Shown: positions 12,240 to 23,344 of the stretch, piece by piece | Layout of the letters: the number at the start of each line of letters is the position of its first letter | How positions within the stretch are numbered: position 1 is the stretch's first letter | Source: Ryuthela nishihirai | Lineage: Eukaryota > Arthropoda > Arachnida > Araneae > Heptathelidae | Length of the DNA: 64,000 nucleotides | Direction of reading: 5' to 3' | Assembly (NCBI GenBank): GCA_038380435.1 | Contig: JAWZYU010000019.1 | Span: 18,439,801-18,503,800, forward strand | Position numbers and translations under genes: made by a program | Notes under the pieces: model-generated | What the model was told of the DNA's origin: nothing | What the model saw: the letters and a program-made list of their open reading frames with translations, nothing else | The model's database searches: none

Positions 12240-12965
12240 CACTTTATAACATTGGCCAGAATTGCATAAGGTGACCATGCTCATGTGAGTTTGTGTCCTG
12301 TTATGGCAATGGAGGACAATTTCTTGGCTGATGATTTGTTTTGCAATGCACACCATGCATTTCCTGTTTGGGTGTTGCATTTTGGTGATCTTTTGTCAAA
12401 GTGTGTACAAGTTAAGGCATTAAGACTGAAAAAATTTCAATATCCTCAGAGTGGTTAAGCCATTCTGAAGTTATTGAAATCTGATCTGCATTATGGAGCA
12501 TCATACTGAGCAAACACCCAGAATCTTGGTATGGGGAGCCATCAGTTATGATAGCCATTTACATCTAGTCATTATTGATGGTGTGTTAATAACAAGATAT
12601 TATGTTGAAATCCAATTTCCACTCCATTAGAAACACTTTTTCAGCAGGACAATGTTACTCAGATATAACTCTCTTATCCCAACAGTTTCTATCTGATGTA
12701 GAGATGCTTCCTTAGCCTGCACTTCCCCAGATCTTTTGCCTATTGAACATATTTGTGATATGATGGGACATTCACTGACCATCATTTCTCAGTCCCTTAC
12801 TACTGTTGCCCAGTCCATGAGACAGGTGCATGAAGCAGGGTTCAGTGCACCAGGATGACATTCGCCAGCTTTTCAACTCATTACTGTAATGTCTGGCTAA
12901 TTGTATTGCTGTTCATGGAGGCCATACTTCTTATTGATTTACACCACATTTTGGTAAGTAAATGC
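12240..12965 (+). mobile_element. Tc1-like transposon fragment (C-terminal half of transposase)
   Basis: From about 12480 the + strand reads, with frame changes, ILVWGAISYDSHLHLVIIDG, an FQQDN-type motif near 12635, and the L-W-P-A-SPDL-PIEH region near 12715-12750 (here mutated, TAG in place of a Trp codon). These are the hallmarks of the second half of Tc1 transposases. It ends near 12945 with the usual C-terminal H-GGH segment. Frame breaks and stops are many. The sequence from 12240 to 12470 is probably its upstream part but unrecognisable in translation. The 61.5-63.2 kb element belongs to the same family. Confidence 0.65.
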
Positions 12966-14865
12966 TGCTGATTTGATACCCAAACTTAATATTTTTTTGT
13001 CTGCATTGCTATCTGTCACTCCATTTGTTTTGCAAGGCAACCACTCCGTATAGGTAGGGCAATTTCAGTGACAAGCAGTGTATTTTTTGTTCATCAAGTT
13101 TTTCACAGTTCAGTTTTAATTGCCTTGTCAGATCCATTTTTTAGCAGGTGTGTGCAGTTAAAACATTTTTCTTAAATATTCAGTATAAATCATGAACTAA
13201 TAATTTCTTTAAAATAAAATTTTATTCTAGCAGTACCCCCTTGGCATATCAGTAAACAGGAATGATTTAAAGCCATTCTTTGCATTTGTTTCATCCTCTC
13301 TCTCCAACCATAGGAAACTGATTTCTGAACCAAGGAATGCTTTGCTTCAATAGCTGAGACAACTTCATTCTCAGGAAATTATAAAATATTGATTTTTTTT
13401 TTATTGGAAAACCAAGAAATAATATTTAAAAAAATTAAGAAATTGCCAAATTAAAAGGAAATATGCAACAACAGGTTGTAAAACTTCTTTGTCAGAAAAA
13501 AAATCAGCAAGGATATTTATAAATAAATCTGCTGAAATAAAATCAAAATCTGTGGAAATAAAAATATAAAGCACTAATTGAACAAATACAGGATTATCCA
13601 ATGATTATGAAAACAGGTGATTTCTGCAATGACACAAGCAGTCACATGTGTGTCCAATTAATCACAGCTCTGTCTGGTGCTTCACTCCAATTAGACATAG
13701 TAAGCTCCTCGAATCAGTGAACTTGGTGATTTTGGTTTCACTTCCATGAAATAATGTGATGAATAATAAAAATAATTCTAGAAATATTAAAATAGGCTTA
13801 AAGATAAAGAGTAAAGCAAAAAAATAATAGAAATACTTTGCTTGCTAATTGCTTCCAAAATTCTCCAATTTATAAAAAAAATGCATTGGCAACAGTTCAA
13901 ATCACACTCATGAGCTGAAATTAGAGGATTGCTTGAAAGTTTTATAATGGAAATAAAATTTAGAGTGATGCCAAATATGGCTACTAAATAATGGCAGTCT
14001 TAACAATGTCAGAGATTATTTTCACACATCAAAATTTGCATCAAATTGAAAATAAAGCATTGTTTTTGGCCTTAAACTATATATTTCTTTAAGATAAATG
14101 TAAAAAAGATTTAGAATGGAAAAATCTGTTTTAAAAAAATTTTACATTTCCTTATGTAAATAGTAATTCCTTATGTAATAGTAGTTATGCTGACAACATT
14201 TACCAGTGCGTATGTGATATCTGTTCACAATTTTGAAACTTTGAACAGCACCAATGCTGCTCAAGAGTTTCACTACTGATTAATGAACATCAATTTGCCA
14301 TGGTCATCACTGAAATTGCTTTTTTGTGCTATTGTAAGTTTAATGTATTCTGAGCATTAAAACTTAAGGTGCCCATGACCACAAAAAAGAAGTTTACAAA
14401 GCCTACATATATGGCCATGACACTAAACTGCATACAACAAAAGTTGTATGCAGAATTAAAATATTTTTAAAATATAAAATTTTGAGTTAACAGTTGTATT
14501 CATATATGTTAAAAGTAGGCATTTTAGGGTTATTAAATAATACTAATTTTTTCAATTTATTTCTCAACATGATCTGTCAGAAAGTAGTAAAACTTTGTTC
14601 CTTCAAACAGCCATTAACATAGCCCATATGAGTGGATTTCCACAGCTGGTTTCTACCTAGTGCAGAAGTGGGCTATAAATAACAGTCAGCTCTGGCGAGT
14701 TAATTGGTTTCTTTATGTTAGATTTTCCCATTTATGTTTTGAATTATGCACCTAGAAATATGCCAAGATAAATTGTTTTTATTAGAGGTTCTGGGTCATT
14801 TTTACAGAAGTACATCTATGTATTTTTCTCTAATTTTGACATTATTTTGCCATTTAAAACCTTGG
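12966..14865. other. Non-coding sequence
   Basis: No gene recognised. The block around 13755-13860 is related to 2720-2820. A 66-codon frame on - at 13401-13601 is Lys/Phe-rich without recognisable features. Confidence 0.5.
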
Positions 14866-15600
14866 CAAACCAATAGAGTCTCTCTCTGCACAATATGCTG
14901 CTCAAAGGAGGTTGCCGACTCCTTTGTCTAACCTCATCATTACTTGCAAAGTTGAACCACCATGTTATGCCCATGATACTGTGTAAGCATCTAGAATCAA
15001 AAGCATTAAATTTTCTGTTATTGTTTGCAAAGCATCCAAGTTTCACTACCATAACTAACCCTCGAAATAGCCAAACTATTATACAGTCTAATTTTAGTCT
15101 TTAGGTGTATATGCCTATTTCTCCACACTCTCCGTAGATTCTTAAAAGTCCTGGCAGCAATTCTTATTCATCTGTTAATCTTATGCTGCACATCACCAGT
15201 ATATGTTACATAGCTCCAAAGATATTAAACTGTAACACCTGTTCAAGAGTGGAACTATTCAGGTTAATGGAATCACAGCCTGCCTAACCAATTTTCGCCA
15301 CTTTAGTTTTCTCTATATTTATCACCAAACCTACTCTACTATCAGTCTCATCAACAGCTCGAATGAAAGAGTTCATCTGATCAACATCATTTGCCAAAAG
15401 GGCTAAATCATCAGTATAATATAAATCAAAAAATTTTCAGATCTCAAGACCATTTTAAGCCAAAATCTTTCACTTGCAGTGAATTTCGCATAACATAATC
15501 GATAACCAAACTAAAGAGAAAAGGAGACAAAATGCACCCTTATCGAACACCAGAAGCAATGCTAAACTAATTGCTACAAGCCTTACCAACAATTTCAATT
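14866..15600 (-). mobile_element. LINE copy D: reverse-transcriptase/C-terminal fragment
   Basis: On the - strand the sequence runs parallel to LINE copies A and B from the SxGVRQGCILSPFLFSL region (about 15560-15530) through a YTDDLALLAND segment (about 15400) to NRKFNAFDSRCLHSIMGI and PPLSSILCRERLYWF (about 14880). The catalytic YADD is YTDD here. Several frameshifts and stops break it. It is truncated at both ends relative to copy B; the 3' break falls within the RLRWFGHVARM segment. Boundaries are to within about 20 bp. Confidence 0.8.
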
Positions 15601-15949
15601 TCAGTGGTTAAAATAAACTTTATTTACTTTGAAATATTTTTCTTTAATTTTTTAAAGCTCTTCTTCCCTTTTTATATATGTTTAAAATTTTATTTAACTT
15701 GTTTTTAGCATGGAGTAATTTTTTAACACTACTACCTTAGTCTTAAAGCTTGCTGATCGGCAAAAAATCCAAGCATGTGAATAATGTGTTACTTACATAA
15801 CTAGCCAAAAAATGTAAAAAAATAAATAAACGAAAGATTTAAATAATGATAAAAAAATATTATGAATTATTCTTATTAAAATGATGTAATACTTTTAAAA
15901 ATGTGTCAAATTAATTTTTTTTTATTTTACTGAGTTAAAATGGAAAAAT

Positions 15950-16362
15950 GCAATAAAATTTTACTTACCTGTCTTTTTCTTTGAATTTTTGTCATTTGCT
16001 TAATCACAAAAATCTTGATATTTCTAAGTATATCACTGAGAAAAATATTACAGCACAGGATAAATATCTTGCATATAAAATATAAATTTTTGTATTATTC
16101 CAAAATAAGTAGTATTTCTATTCATGTGCGTTATAATTGCTTTTTGTCTATTTTGTAAGTTAATTTTTATTTGCATTGGCCAGATCTTTTTTACTACATA
16201 ACTAAAGAAAAGAAACTACTAAAATTAAACTTGTCATTTTTGTTAAATATCTTATTTTCATAAAATGCAAAATTAAATGTTGATTAATTTGGTATATGAC
16301 ATTCCATAATTCCTTTTATTAGTTATTTGGCAAAAAAGTTCTAATGTTCACTTTTTTATCTG
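15950..16362. repeat. Dispersed repeat shared with 46.26-46.66 kb
   Basis: The sequence around 16260-16350 (AAATTAAATGTTGATTAATT, then TTATTTGGCAAAAAAGTTCT) recurs with substitutions at 46560-46640. The preceding 300 bp (CACTGAGAAAAATATTACA..., AAACTTGTCATTTTTGTTAA) recurs in the same order. No coding signature; an old interspersed repeat of unknown class. Confidence 0.6.
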
Positions 16363-16575
16363 ATTGAATAAAAAAAAAAAAAATAAATACCCCCTCAAGC
16401 AGCTGCTTGCCACAGAGGTCTGACAGGAGTCTGTCAGTTTATATGCCACAGTAGAAGATCTGTGAGGATGGCAGGCCCTCAGCAGAAAAATGACACATAC
16501 ATCCATGCCTTACCCGGGTCTCGAACCCAGGTCCCTTAGATCAACAGCCAGGCGCGCTAACCACTCGGAGCACAG
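16363..16575 (-). repeat. SINE-B, full length
   Basis: It starts on + with an A-rich tract and TACCCCCTCAAGCAGCTGC and ends in the tRNA-like head (CCCGGGTCTCGAACCCAGG and GCGCGCTAACCACTC complements). Box B is well preserved on -. The A-rich tract at 16370-16384 is the element's 3' tail read in antisense. Confidence 0.9.
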
Positions 16576-18142
16576 TTGAAAAAATAGGCTGGTCACCTGG
16601 TATAATTTAGTTTTTCATGTCTAACATGGTGAAAGGTTAAACTTGGGTAGGCATATATGCAAAAAGCACAAATGTTGGAAATCATGGATGTCAAGGTTTT
16701 ACTATACTGAATGGCTGAAATTACTTTTCAATATCAGAGACTAGACAGGAGAGATTTCAGTAGCACTTGGTCAGGAATGAAAATTTGCGAAGTTCCTTTG
16801 CCCAAAGAACTTTAGCCAGGCTGTTGTCATTAAGTCATGTGGTATCATAAATATTCCAAGGACAAAGAAAATAGTTTTCATTGTGTTGATTCATTTTGTT
16901 ATTCAAGCAAACTAGAAATGTAATATTTGCTTAAGGTATACGACCAGATGTTGTGTTTACATAATTAGGTTTAAAATATTGATCATCAAAATAAAAAATA
17001 TCCACCATTGTAGAATATTTTCAGCAAACCCCTGAAACATTTTTCAGCCCTCTCAGAGGTTTACAAACACCAATTTAGGAACTGCTGTTTTAGCATGAAG
17101 CACTTTATACCATTAAATCCCACAAAACAAAAAGCTTGTATACTGGAAATACTCATCAATTTTTATTACAAGAATTTTGATACATGGAAAATGTGCAGAA
17201 GAATAAAATTTTGAAAAATATAATGAAGCAAAATTCATTAGAACTGTTATTTCAGTCTTAATTTAGACTATTATAGCAGACTCATTGTAAGTTTGTAATG
17301 AAATGTTAGGTGGCACAAACATCTTGAACAAATTTATATATACATAATGAAAATGCCACTGCTTCTTTTCTCTTGCAAACTTGAAGAAATATAGCTTATA
17401 GCATGTGACGGTTGGAAATTTAATTTACTTATGATAGAAGTTTCAATGTGATAGAAACTGTAATAAAAAAGATGGAATTTTTGGTTCAATTTCATTGTGT
17501 CCATGGGTGGATTCAAAAGGTTACTGCACACTGTAATTCTCATTCATGTGGAAACATGCCATTTTTACTATTGTGAATACAGGAATAGACATCTGATATT
17601 CATTACCTCTCCTGCCATCAGAGCTGTTTCAGAAGGGGTTCTCACTTATTAAAGTACTGAATTAAGGTGAAAAATTAGCTTCTTTATAGGACTTAAATTG
17701 TTATATTTTAGCTGATTTTCAAGAATTGAGATTGCTCTTATACACAGGATGTATATTTTAGATTATTATTATTGTTTTTCTTACAAAGCTTTACTTGTTT
17801 AAGTTTTACAGATTCATTTTTCTAAAATTATGATCTTTATTTTTTTAAAAATGCATATGCAATTATAAAATTGAGGATCACTGGAAGATGAAAATCTGTC
17901 ATCAGGAGTAAAGATTATATATCATTTAGTACATTTTAATATGCTAAAATAAACTTTATAAATTTCCTTACAAAACAGCTAAAAACAAATGTCACCATAA
18001 TTTTTAATGGAAAAAAATATGGCCCTAGAATATTAAGATTCTCTGCATAACACATGGATGCTTGTTCTGGTTGTTTTGAAAATGCCTAACCCATTTTTCC
18101 AGTTGCATTTGCCAATTACATTTCCAATAATATTTTTTTCAC
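16576..18142. other. Non-coding sequence
   Basis: No exon, RNA gene or recognised repeat. A 69-codon frame on - at 17334-17543 has no recognisable features. Confidence 0.5.
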
Positions 18143-18430
18143 TCCCCACCCTGCCCTTGGTCAGTAGGGGAACACCAATGGGCTTGGAAAGGCTGCCATC
18201 CATCGGATGGGATGTTAATCTGTGGTCCCTTGTACAGGAGAGCCATACCTTTTGCTCGTTAAAGAACACACTGGATAGCCTTGAAGGAAGGCTACCATCT
18301 GTCTCCCAACAACTGTTCCAATGCCCCCCCCCCTTCCCAGCCTTCTCTGAGCTCTCAGGGTCCTTGTAACCTGGCCATTGAGCCCATTGTTTGCATATAA
18401 ATGCCACTCAGAGGTAAAACAACCCAACCC
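18143..18430 (+). repeat. SINE-A, head truncated
   Basis: It enters the consensus at CCCCACCCTGCCCTTGGTCA and continues to the tail GAGGTAAAACAACCCAACCC. The tRNA-like head is missing, as expected from 5' truncation during retrotransposition. Open frames of up to 124 codons on either strand here are repeat-derived. Confidence 0.88.
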
Positions 18431-18567
18431 CCAAAGCTTTTGGCCTTGAAGAAGTGAACAGAATAACTAAAATAGATAACATTTAGGGAGTTATCTTTGA
18501 CATGCACAGAGCTGGGCAAGTAAATCAAACAGTAGGTAAGCAAGACAGGGATGTGTTACATATGTGC

Positions 18568-18705
18568 AGTGGTTAGCATACCTTGGCCTAGTGGTTAGCA
18601 TACCTGATTGCTGAGCTCCCTCCAACCTTCTCTGAGCCCTTCAAGTCTTTGTGCCTGGCCATTGTGTGCAAAATAGTGATGCTCAGAGATAAAACCCAAC
18701 CCAAT
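18568..18705 (+). repeat. tRNA-like SINE-C piece fused to SINE-A tail
   Basis: AGTGGTTAGCATACCTTG occurs twice (18568 and 18590), the second preceded by TGGCC, a box A-like sequence. It continues CCTGATTGCTGAG and passes at about 18618 into the SINE-A 3' part (CTCCAACCTTCTCTGAGCCC ... AACCCAACCC). A similar tRNA-like head is found inverted at 36.6 kb. Confidence 0.6.
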
Positions 18706-19016
18706 AATTTTTTTTCAAATCATGTTATTTCAACTTTTTTTTAAGCAAATGCTGAGTAATTTGTGGTGGTTTTTCATAGTAGCATTCTCTGATATTATTT
18801 TATACTTTGTCAAACATATATTTAAATAAGTAATATGAATTTTTTTATACATTCCATTAAATATGGTTAAAACCATGAGGATTAAACCTTAATGTGAGAA
18901 ATCTTAAAAGAAAAAAAAAGATACATATTATTATTATTATTACATGAAAAATCTAATAATTTTTAAAGTAAACACTACTATTATTGCAATATTAACATGT
19001 AAATTGAATATTCTAG

Positions 19017-19211
19017 ATTTTCAAAAGACAAGAAAAAGGCAGAAAAGAGATATAGCCATTATCTGAGTACAGAACAAAATTCCCATAAAACACTCAATGT
19101 GGCCTGTAAAACTCCAGGCAAAAAGAGAATGATGGAAAAAAGGAAGGAACATGTAATACCTTTTAATATTAAAGATATCAAAGACAGCATTGCAAAACAC
19201 TCAAAAGATGG
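19017..19211 (+). CDS. PMS1: PMS1 exon: linker and start of C-terminal MutL domain
   Basis: This internal exon lies between an acceptor (ATATTCTAG) and a strong donor (GG/GTAAGT). The open frame starts at 19018, after one base that completes the previous codon, and two bases are left at the 3' end. It encodes about 64 residues: a Lys-rich stretch (FSKDKKKAEKRYSHYL, then TPGKKRMMEKRKEH) followed by VIPFNIKDIKDSIAKHSKDG. The second part corresponds to the IPF...K...K segment that opens the C-terminal domain of PMS1 in vertebrates, as I remember those proteins. PMS1 is a nuclear MutL homologue that pairs with MLH1 (MutL-beta). The Lys-rich part corresponds to the poorly conserved linker after the HMG box. 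No upstream exon (ATPase or HMG box) was recognised in the first 19 kb. The identification rests mainly on the next three exons; the frame and splice phase fit them exactly. Confidence 0.78.
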
Positions 19212-19429
19212 GTAAGTTAACAAAAATGTATTCTAATAATGCCATGTATTCAACACTCCAATGATCTGAACTCTAGCCTGTATATGATTAAATGGACTTT
19301 TTTTTTTTGAGTTCAGGTTATCAATCCCTAGCCACAGTGTTGATATTTGTGACTTCTACGAAAAATAATTTTTATTCAGAGAAACTCTGTAAATTAACTC
19401 TGATGTTTTTGTTTTTTTAATTAATGTCC

Positions 19430-19787
19430 CCCAAGTTCAAGTCCTACCTATTTTCATAATTTTTATAAAGAGGAAGCTGACATTTGGAAATTTCTTGGTT
19501 TCCTCTTTATATAAAAAAAAAACTTGGTCAGAAAGAAGACAACAATGACTTTGGTAAGACTGCTGTCTGTTAGATAGGAAATAAAGCCAAGGCCATTCCA
19601 TGTGTATGTTAAAGAACATGTTGGATTGCTTTGATGGGAGGTTACCATCTTATCTCCAAATCTAATCTCCTAAATCCTGTCCATCAAGTCCCCTTCCCCC
19701 AACCTTCTCTGAGCCTTTGTGGTCCTCAGCCATTTAGTTCGGTGTGTGCAAAAAGTGCACTGCTCAGATGTGAAACAACCCAACTAA
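19430..19787 (+). repeat. SINE-A, old and diverged
   Basis: From about 19560 the SINE-A consensus is recognisable with many changes (GTTAAAGAACATGTTGGATT, CCCCCAACCTTCTCTGAGCC, GAAACAACCCAACT). Upstream to 19430 only the box B-proximal sequence CAAGTTCAAGTCC is left. It lies 220 bp downstream of the PMS1 exon. Confidence 0.75.
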
Positions 19788-21155
19788 ATGTATACTGTCA
19801 GTAGTAGGTCTGTGAGGTCTTAAGAAACAAATTTACTGATTATGTGAAATTAAAAAAAATAAATCAAATGCTAAAAAATCCTACCATGGGAAATATTTAT
19901 TAGTATTATTTCAAAGTAAATCGTTATTGGATGCAATGAGAATTTTTATTTTCTCAGAAGGTAAAACCTAGGTGATTGTAAAAATATGACATTCAACTTA
20001 AAATAATTTACTGGATCATCAATGTCAGTGTATTCAGGGATGGCAGGGAATTCATTTGGAACTGCACTGGAACCTGGAAGTTTAGAGAAAGTCTCTGAGG
20101 TGGCAGCACTTGTGGAAGCTCTACTCTGTGCTCTGCTGGATAATAGGTAATCTATTGTGTTATCTTATGCAGCATAGCCTGTGGATTTCATAATCGCTGC
20201 AGCATTTCTTTTGTTGCCTAAGATATGATCGAACAGCTTAAAGAGATTTCACCATTTTAGTACTCATTTTATTTTGGATCTTATTTTTTGAGTAGGTTTA
20301 TTTCCCTAAAGACCCAATCCACTTCAACATTATTCCATAGAGGCTCGTGGAAAGTCAGAGCAAAGTCAGGAAGGTTCTTCAAGTGAAATTAGGCCTGATT
20401 ATCTCGGTATAAGTTGATTTCATTCTGTAGCTGAATAAACTCACATATTTAGTCCATTTTATCTTGTCAGTTTTGTCCACTGCTCATGATGCAAATACGC
20501 TATTTTAAAATAATATTTTAAAGAGACAATGTAGGTAGAACTAAATTTATGTAAAATGATTATGAAGTACCATTGTAAACTAAATGAAAACAGGTGCATG
20601 CTTTATTAAAATATGACTAAACTTGATCATCCCTCTCTCCCTCCCTCCCTCCCTCCTTCAATCTCCTTGATTTGGCCTGCCCTTTTATACATGGTTAACA
20701 CCTAATGGGATTAGATTTGTTTTTTATATAACTCATCACTGATAAAGGATGTGGGACTGTAGATCCCTCTATCCTGGATGATGTGTGAAAATAATTGTAT
20801 AAGTAGCTGGATCATGTCCAGGATAGTAATGTACAAAGGGATGGATCAGTTGGATGAGTTATAATAGTTAAGGCCAAAAATAAAATTTAAAAGAAAAGAA
20901 AAGATGTCTAAATTTAAATTTGGAGTGTTGAATAAAATAAGTTAAAAAATTTTAAAACAAAATGATTAAAGTTAATTTAATGGAAAGGAATTGAATAGCA
21001 TGGAAAAAATCCTTAAGGACCAAATATTTGCTGTCCTCAGAAGTCAAAAACAGTTAAGCCATTGCAAAAATGCCACTATGGTCATCAGGAAGACCGAGAG
21101 TTTATAGAAAAAGAGATTTGAGGAAAGGTAAAAGGATAGAAAATGATACAATATA
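19788..21155. other. Intronic sequence with CT-rich microsatellite
   Basis: A (CCCT)n tract lies at about 20631-20658. The segment 20034-20160 is less AT-rich and has an open stretch followed by GTAATC, but no support as an exon. Nothing else recognised. Confidence 0.5.
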
Positions 21156-21657
21156 CAGGGAATTATCATAATAATGGAAACATACTGTTTGTAAAGAACA
21201 TTTTATTAATAAGCTGTAGGCCCACCTCGGGTGTTCAGAATAGATGCAGTTTGATGTGGAATAGACTTATACAAACCAGATACATACAGTAATGGAATGT
21301 GGGACCATTCTTCCTGTAAAATATGTCCCAAATGTGCCAGTGATGCTGGAGGTGAAAAGTGTGATCTGACCTTGCACTCCAAATATTCCCTCAAATGTTC
21401 AATAATATTGAGGTCTGGAGATTGAGGTGGCCAGGGTAGCTGCTGTACCTCATCCTCTGCGAACCACAATTTGACACATTTCACACAATGCACGGGTGCA
21501 TTATCCGCTTCAAACCAGGGATGGTCATTAGGAAACAATGCTCGCAACATGGGGTGCAGTTGATTCCCGAGAATGGATTCATACATTGTGGATGTGACAT
21601 TATCCTGCCGAATAACTAATGGTCCTAAGAAATGCATGATATGGCACCCCACAGGTT
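21156..21657 (-). mobile_element. Tc1-like transposase, C-terminal half, with element end
   Basis: The - strand frame 21661-21206 encodes about 150 residues. It contains the second and third parts of a DD34E catalytic triad: EADNAPVH with the Asp, and LPWPPQSPDLNIIEHL with the Glu, with 34 residues between Asp and Glu. It ends with LNTRGGPTAY, the usual Tc1 C-terminus. The element end is probably CAGGGAATTATCATAATAAT starting at 21156, after TA. The N-terminal half is displaced to 22545-22834 by an insertion. This is the best-preserved Tc1 frame in the window but is only a half protein. Confidence 0.88.
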
Positions 21658-21822
21658 TCATAGTTCACTACTATTTAAATTTTTGAAAAAATTGTGGCAT
21701 CATCAGCAAATGACACAATTTCTCCTTTTAAATTCAAGTTGAAAAAAATCATTAAAATAAATTAAAAAATAAAATAGGTCCAAGTATTGAACCTTGTGGT
21801 ATACCATTAGTGATCAGTTTAA
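21658..21822 (-). pseudogene. CR1/Jockey-like reverse transcriptase, palm fragment
   Basis: On the - strand from about 21822 to 21665 the translation includes NGIPQGSILGPILF and, after a frame break, a ..FAD-type DAT segment. This is the standard palm region of Jockey/CR1-group retroelements. It continues the reverse transcriptase at 22835-23330, which stops just before this point, so the two pieces belong to one element split by about 1 kb of foreign DNA. Confidence 0.7.
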
Positions 21823-22517
21823 CCCTTTGCACTTGAAGTTCTTTTTTATAGGTGTTACCAGTTACTCAAAGCAATATTGATAAAAAATAGCATTTTCATA
21901 TTGTAGCTTAAAATTTTTTAAATATAAATATTATCAAAATACTTGCCTGCAAAAACTTTTTTTATTGATAAGGACCTTTATAGATATTTATGGAATAAAA
22001 ATAACAGTGATTTACAAAAAAAAATAAATAAATGCAAAACAAACATCACAATATATATATATATACACATACAAAAAACTACAACTCTAAATTTTTTAAC
22101 GTGTTTTCTGCTTTCATCATAGTTGTTGAAAACAAATTCATCATCACTGCTATCAGTCACGCTATAACATCTATCACTGGTATTTATTTTATATGCCATG
22201 TTTATGGGTAAAAATTATGATCACGAATAATAATGTGGAGCACAGAAACGACACAACCATCCACTACGGACATTAGTGCAGACTGCCTGTAGCGTGTTGC
22301 CACTATGGTGTCCTTGCGGGCACCATAGTAACGACATGCAAGGTGCATAGTGGCGGAGTGCAAGGTCAGATCACACTTTTCACCTCCAGCATCACTGCCA
22401 CATTTGGGCCATATTTTACAGGAAGAATGGTCCCACATTCCATTACCGTATGTACCTGGTTTGTATAAGTCTATTCCACATCAATCAAGATGGCGCCCTC
22501 GGGTACAAAAGGGTTAA
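21819..22517 (-). mobile_element. piggyBac-like non-autonomous element carrying an inverted Tc1 piece
   Basis: A 691-bp segment (21823-22513) is flanked by TTAA at 21819-21822 and 22514-22517. It starts CCCTTTGCACTTGAAG and ends GGGTACAAAAGGG, so both ends begin CCCTTT read inward, as piggyBac termini do. On - a 73-codon frame (22199-21978) starts MAYKINTSDRCY and includes SSDDEFVF, an acidic N-terminal sequence of the kind found in piggyBac transposases; the rest is absent. Between about 22363 and 22487 lies a ~120-bp piece matching the Tc1 element at 21253-21382 in inverted orientation. Superfamily call rests on TTAA and ends. Confidence 0.6.
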
Positions 22518-22544
22518 TTGAGATCTGATATGTCACCCCACAGC

Positions 22545-22834
22545 ATGATATGGCACCCCACAGCATCAGGGATCCACCTCCATGCTTCACAGTCAGAACC
22601 AAACAGTCGGGGTGGTATGCTTCTGCAGGTTTTTGCCAGATGTCCAGTCTATCAGTGGCAGAAAACAATGTATAGCATGATTCATCAGACCAGATGATAC
22701 ATTGTCAGTCTTTAACATTCCAGTTTTTATGTGCTTTCCACCACCTTACACATTTTGTTGCATTGATGTTGGTAATCAGAGGTTTGTGGATTACAGCACC
22801 ATCATAAACACCAGCATGATGATGCTCCTGATGA
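22545..22834 (-). mobile_element. Tc1-like transposase, N-terminal/central part
   Basis: On - the sequence reads HDAGVYDGAVIHKPLITNIN, then WSDES (first catalytic Asp region) and TVKHGGGSLMLWGAIS, the canonical central region of Tc1 transposases. It is the missing upstream part of the frame at 21206-21661. GATATGGCACCCCACAG occurs at both break points (about 21637 and 22548), a microhomology at the junctions. One stop interrupts it near 22700. Confidence 0.85.
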
Positions 22835-23335
22835 ACTGTTATTATACCAAGTTTTTATCTGAGTTTTGTTTGCCATTGATCTGAACAAATTGCATCTTAT
22901 TTTTTAAATATGGTTTAAACCACTCAAAAACGACCCCTCTAAATCCTAATGACAAATAATCTCTTTAAGAGTATATCGTGGTTAACTGTGTCAAACGCTT
23001 TTGCTATGTCTAAGTACATAGCTCCAGTTTTTTGTGAGTTATCAATTGTACTCAAAATTATTGTAGTCAATTTTAATATAGCATCTTCAGTATTACGCTC
23101 TTCCCTGAATCCAAATTGTGAGCAGTTAAAATAATTTTTCTTGTTCAAGTATCCTAAAATTCTTCTCTTCATAATTTTTTTATAGCTTTAGATAAACTAG
23201 GAAACCTGATATTGGCCTATAGTTATTTATCTCATCTTTATTTCCTTTTTTATAAACAAGAGAAAACCTAGCAATTTTTAAACCATTGAAGAATATACCA
23301 TTTTTGGAAGAAAAATTAGTTAAATCTGTAAATGG
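22835..23335 (-). pseudogene. CR1/Jockey-like reverse transcriptase, fingers/palm fragment
   Basis: Translated on -, with one frame break near 23175, the segment gives SLVYKKGNKDEINNYRPIS, then FGFREERNTEDAILKLTTII and YLDIAKAFDTVNHDILLKRL, then WFKPYLKNKMQFVQING. These are reverse-transcriptase blocks 1 to 3 of the Jockey/CR1 group; LDIAKAFD holds the first catalytic Asp. It breaks off at 22835 and resumes at 21822. Upstream on - it is cut by LINE copy A, beyond which ORF1 of what is probably the same element lies. Confidence 0.85.
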
Positions 23336-23344
23336 TAACTAGGT

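Noticed and set aside
14746..15104. Open frames on + across LINE copy D
   Set aside because: They are antisense shadows of the LINE reverse transcriptase.
18033..18407. 124-codon open frame on -, overlapping frames on both strands
   Set aside because: Mostly SINE-A sequence; no independent coding signature.
1..19016. Search for upstream PMS1 exons (ATPase and HMG box)
   Set aside because: No segment with those motifs was recognised by eye; spliced alignment would be needed.
20034..20158. Exon-like stretch after an AG (MAGNSFGTALEP...), followed by GTAATC
   Set aside because: No similarity to PMS1 or any protein I know, weak donor; could be part of an unknown repeat.
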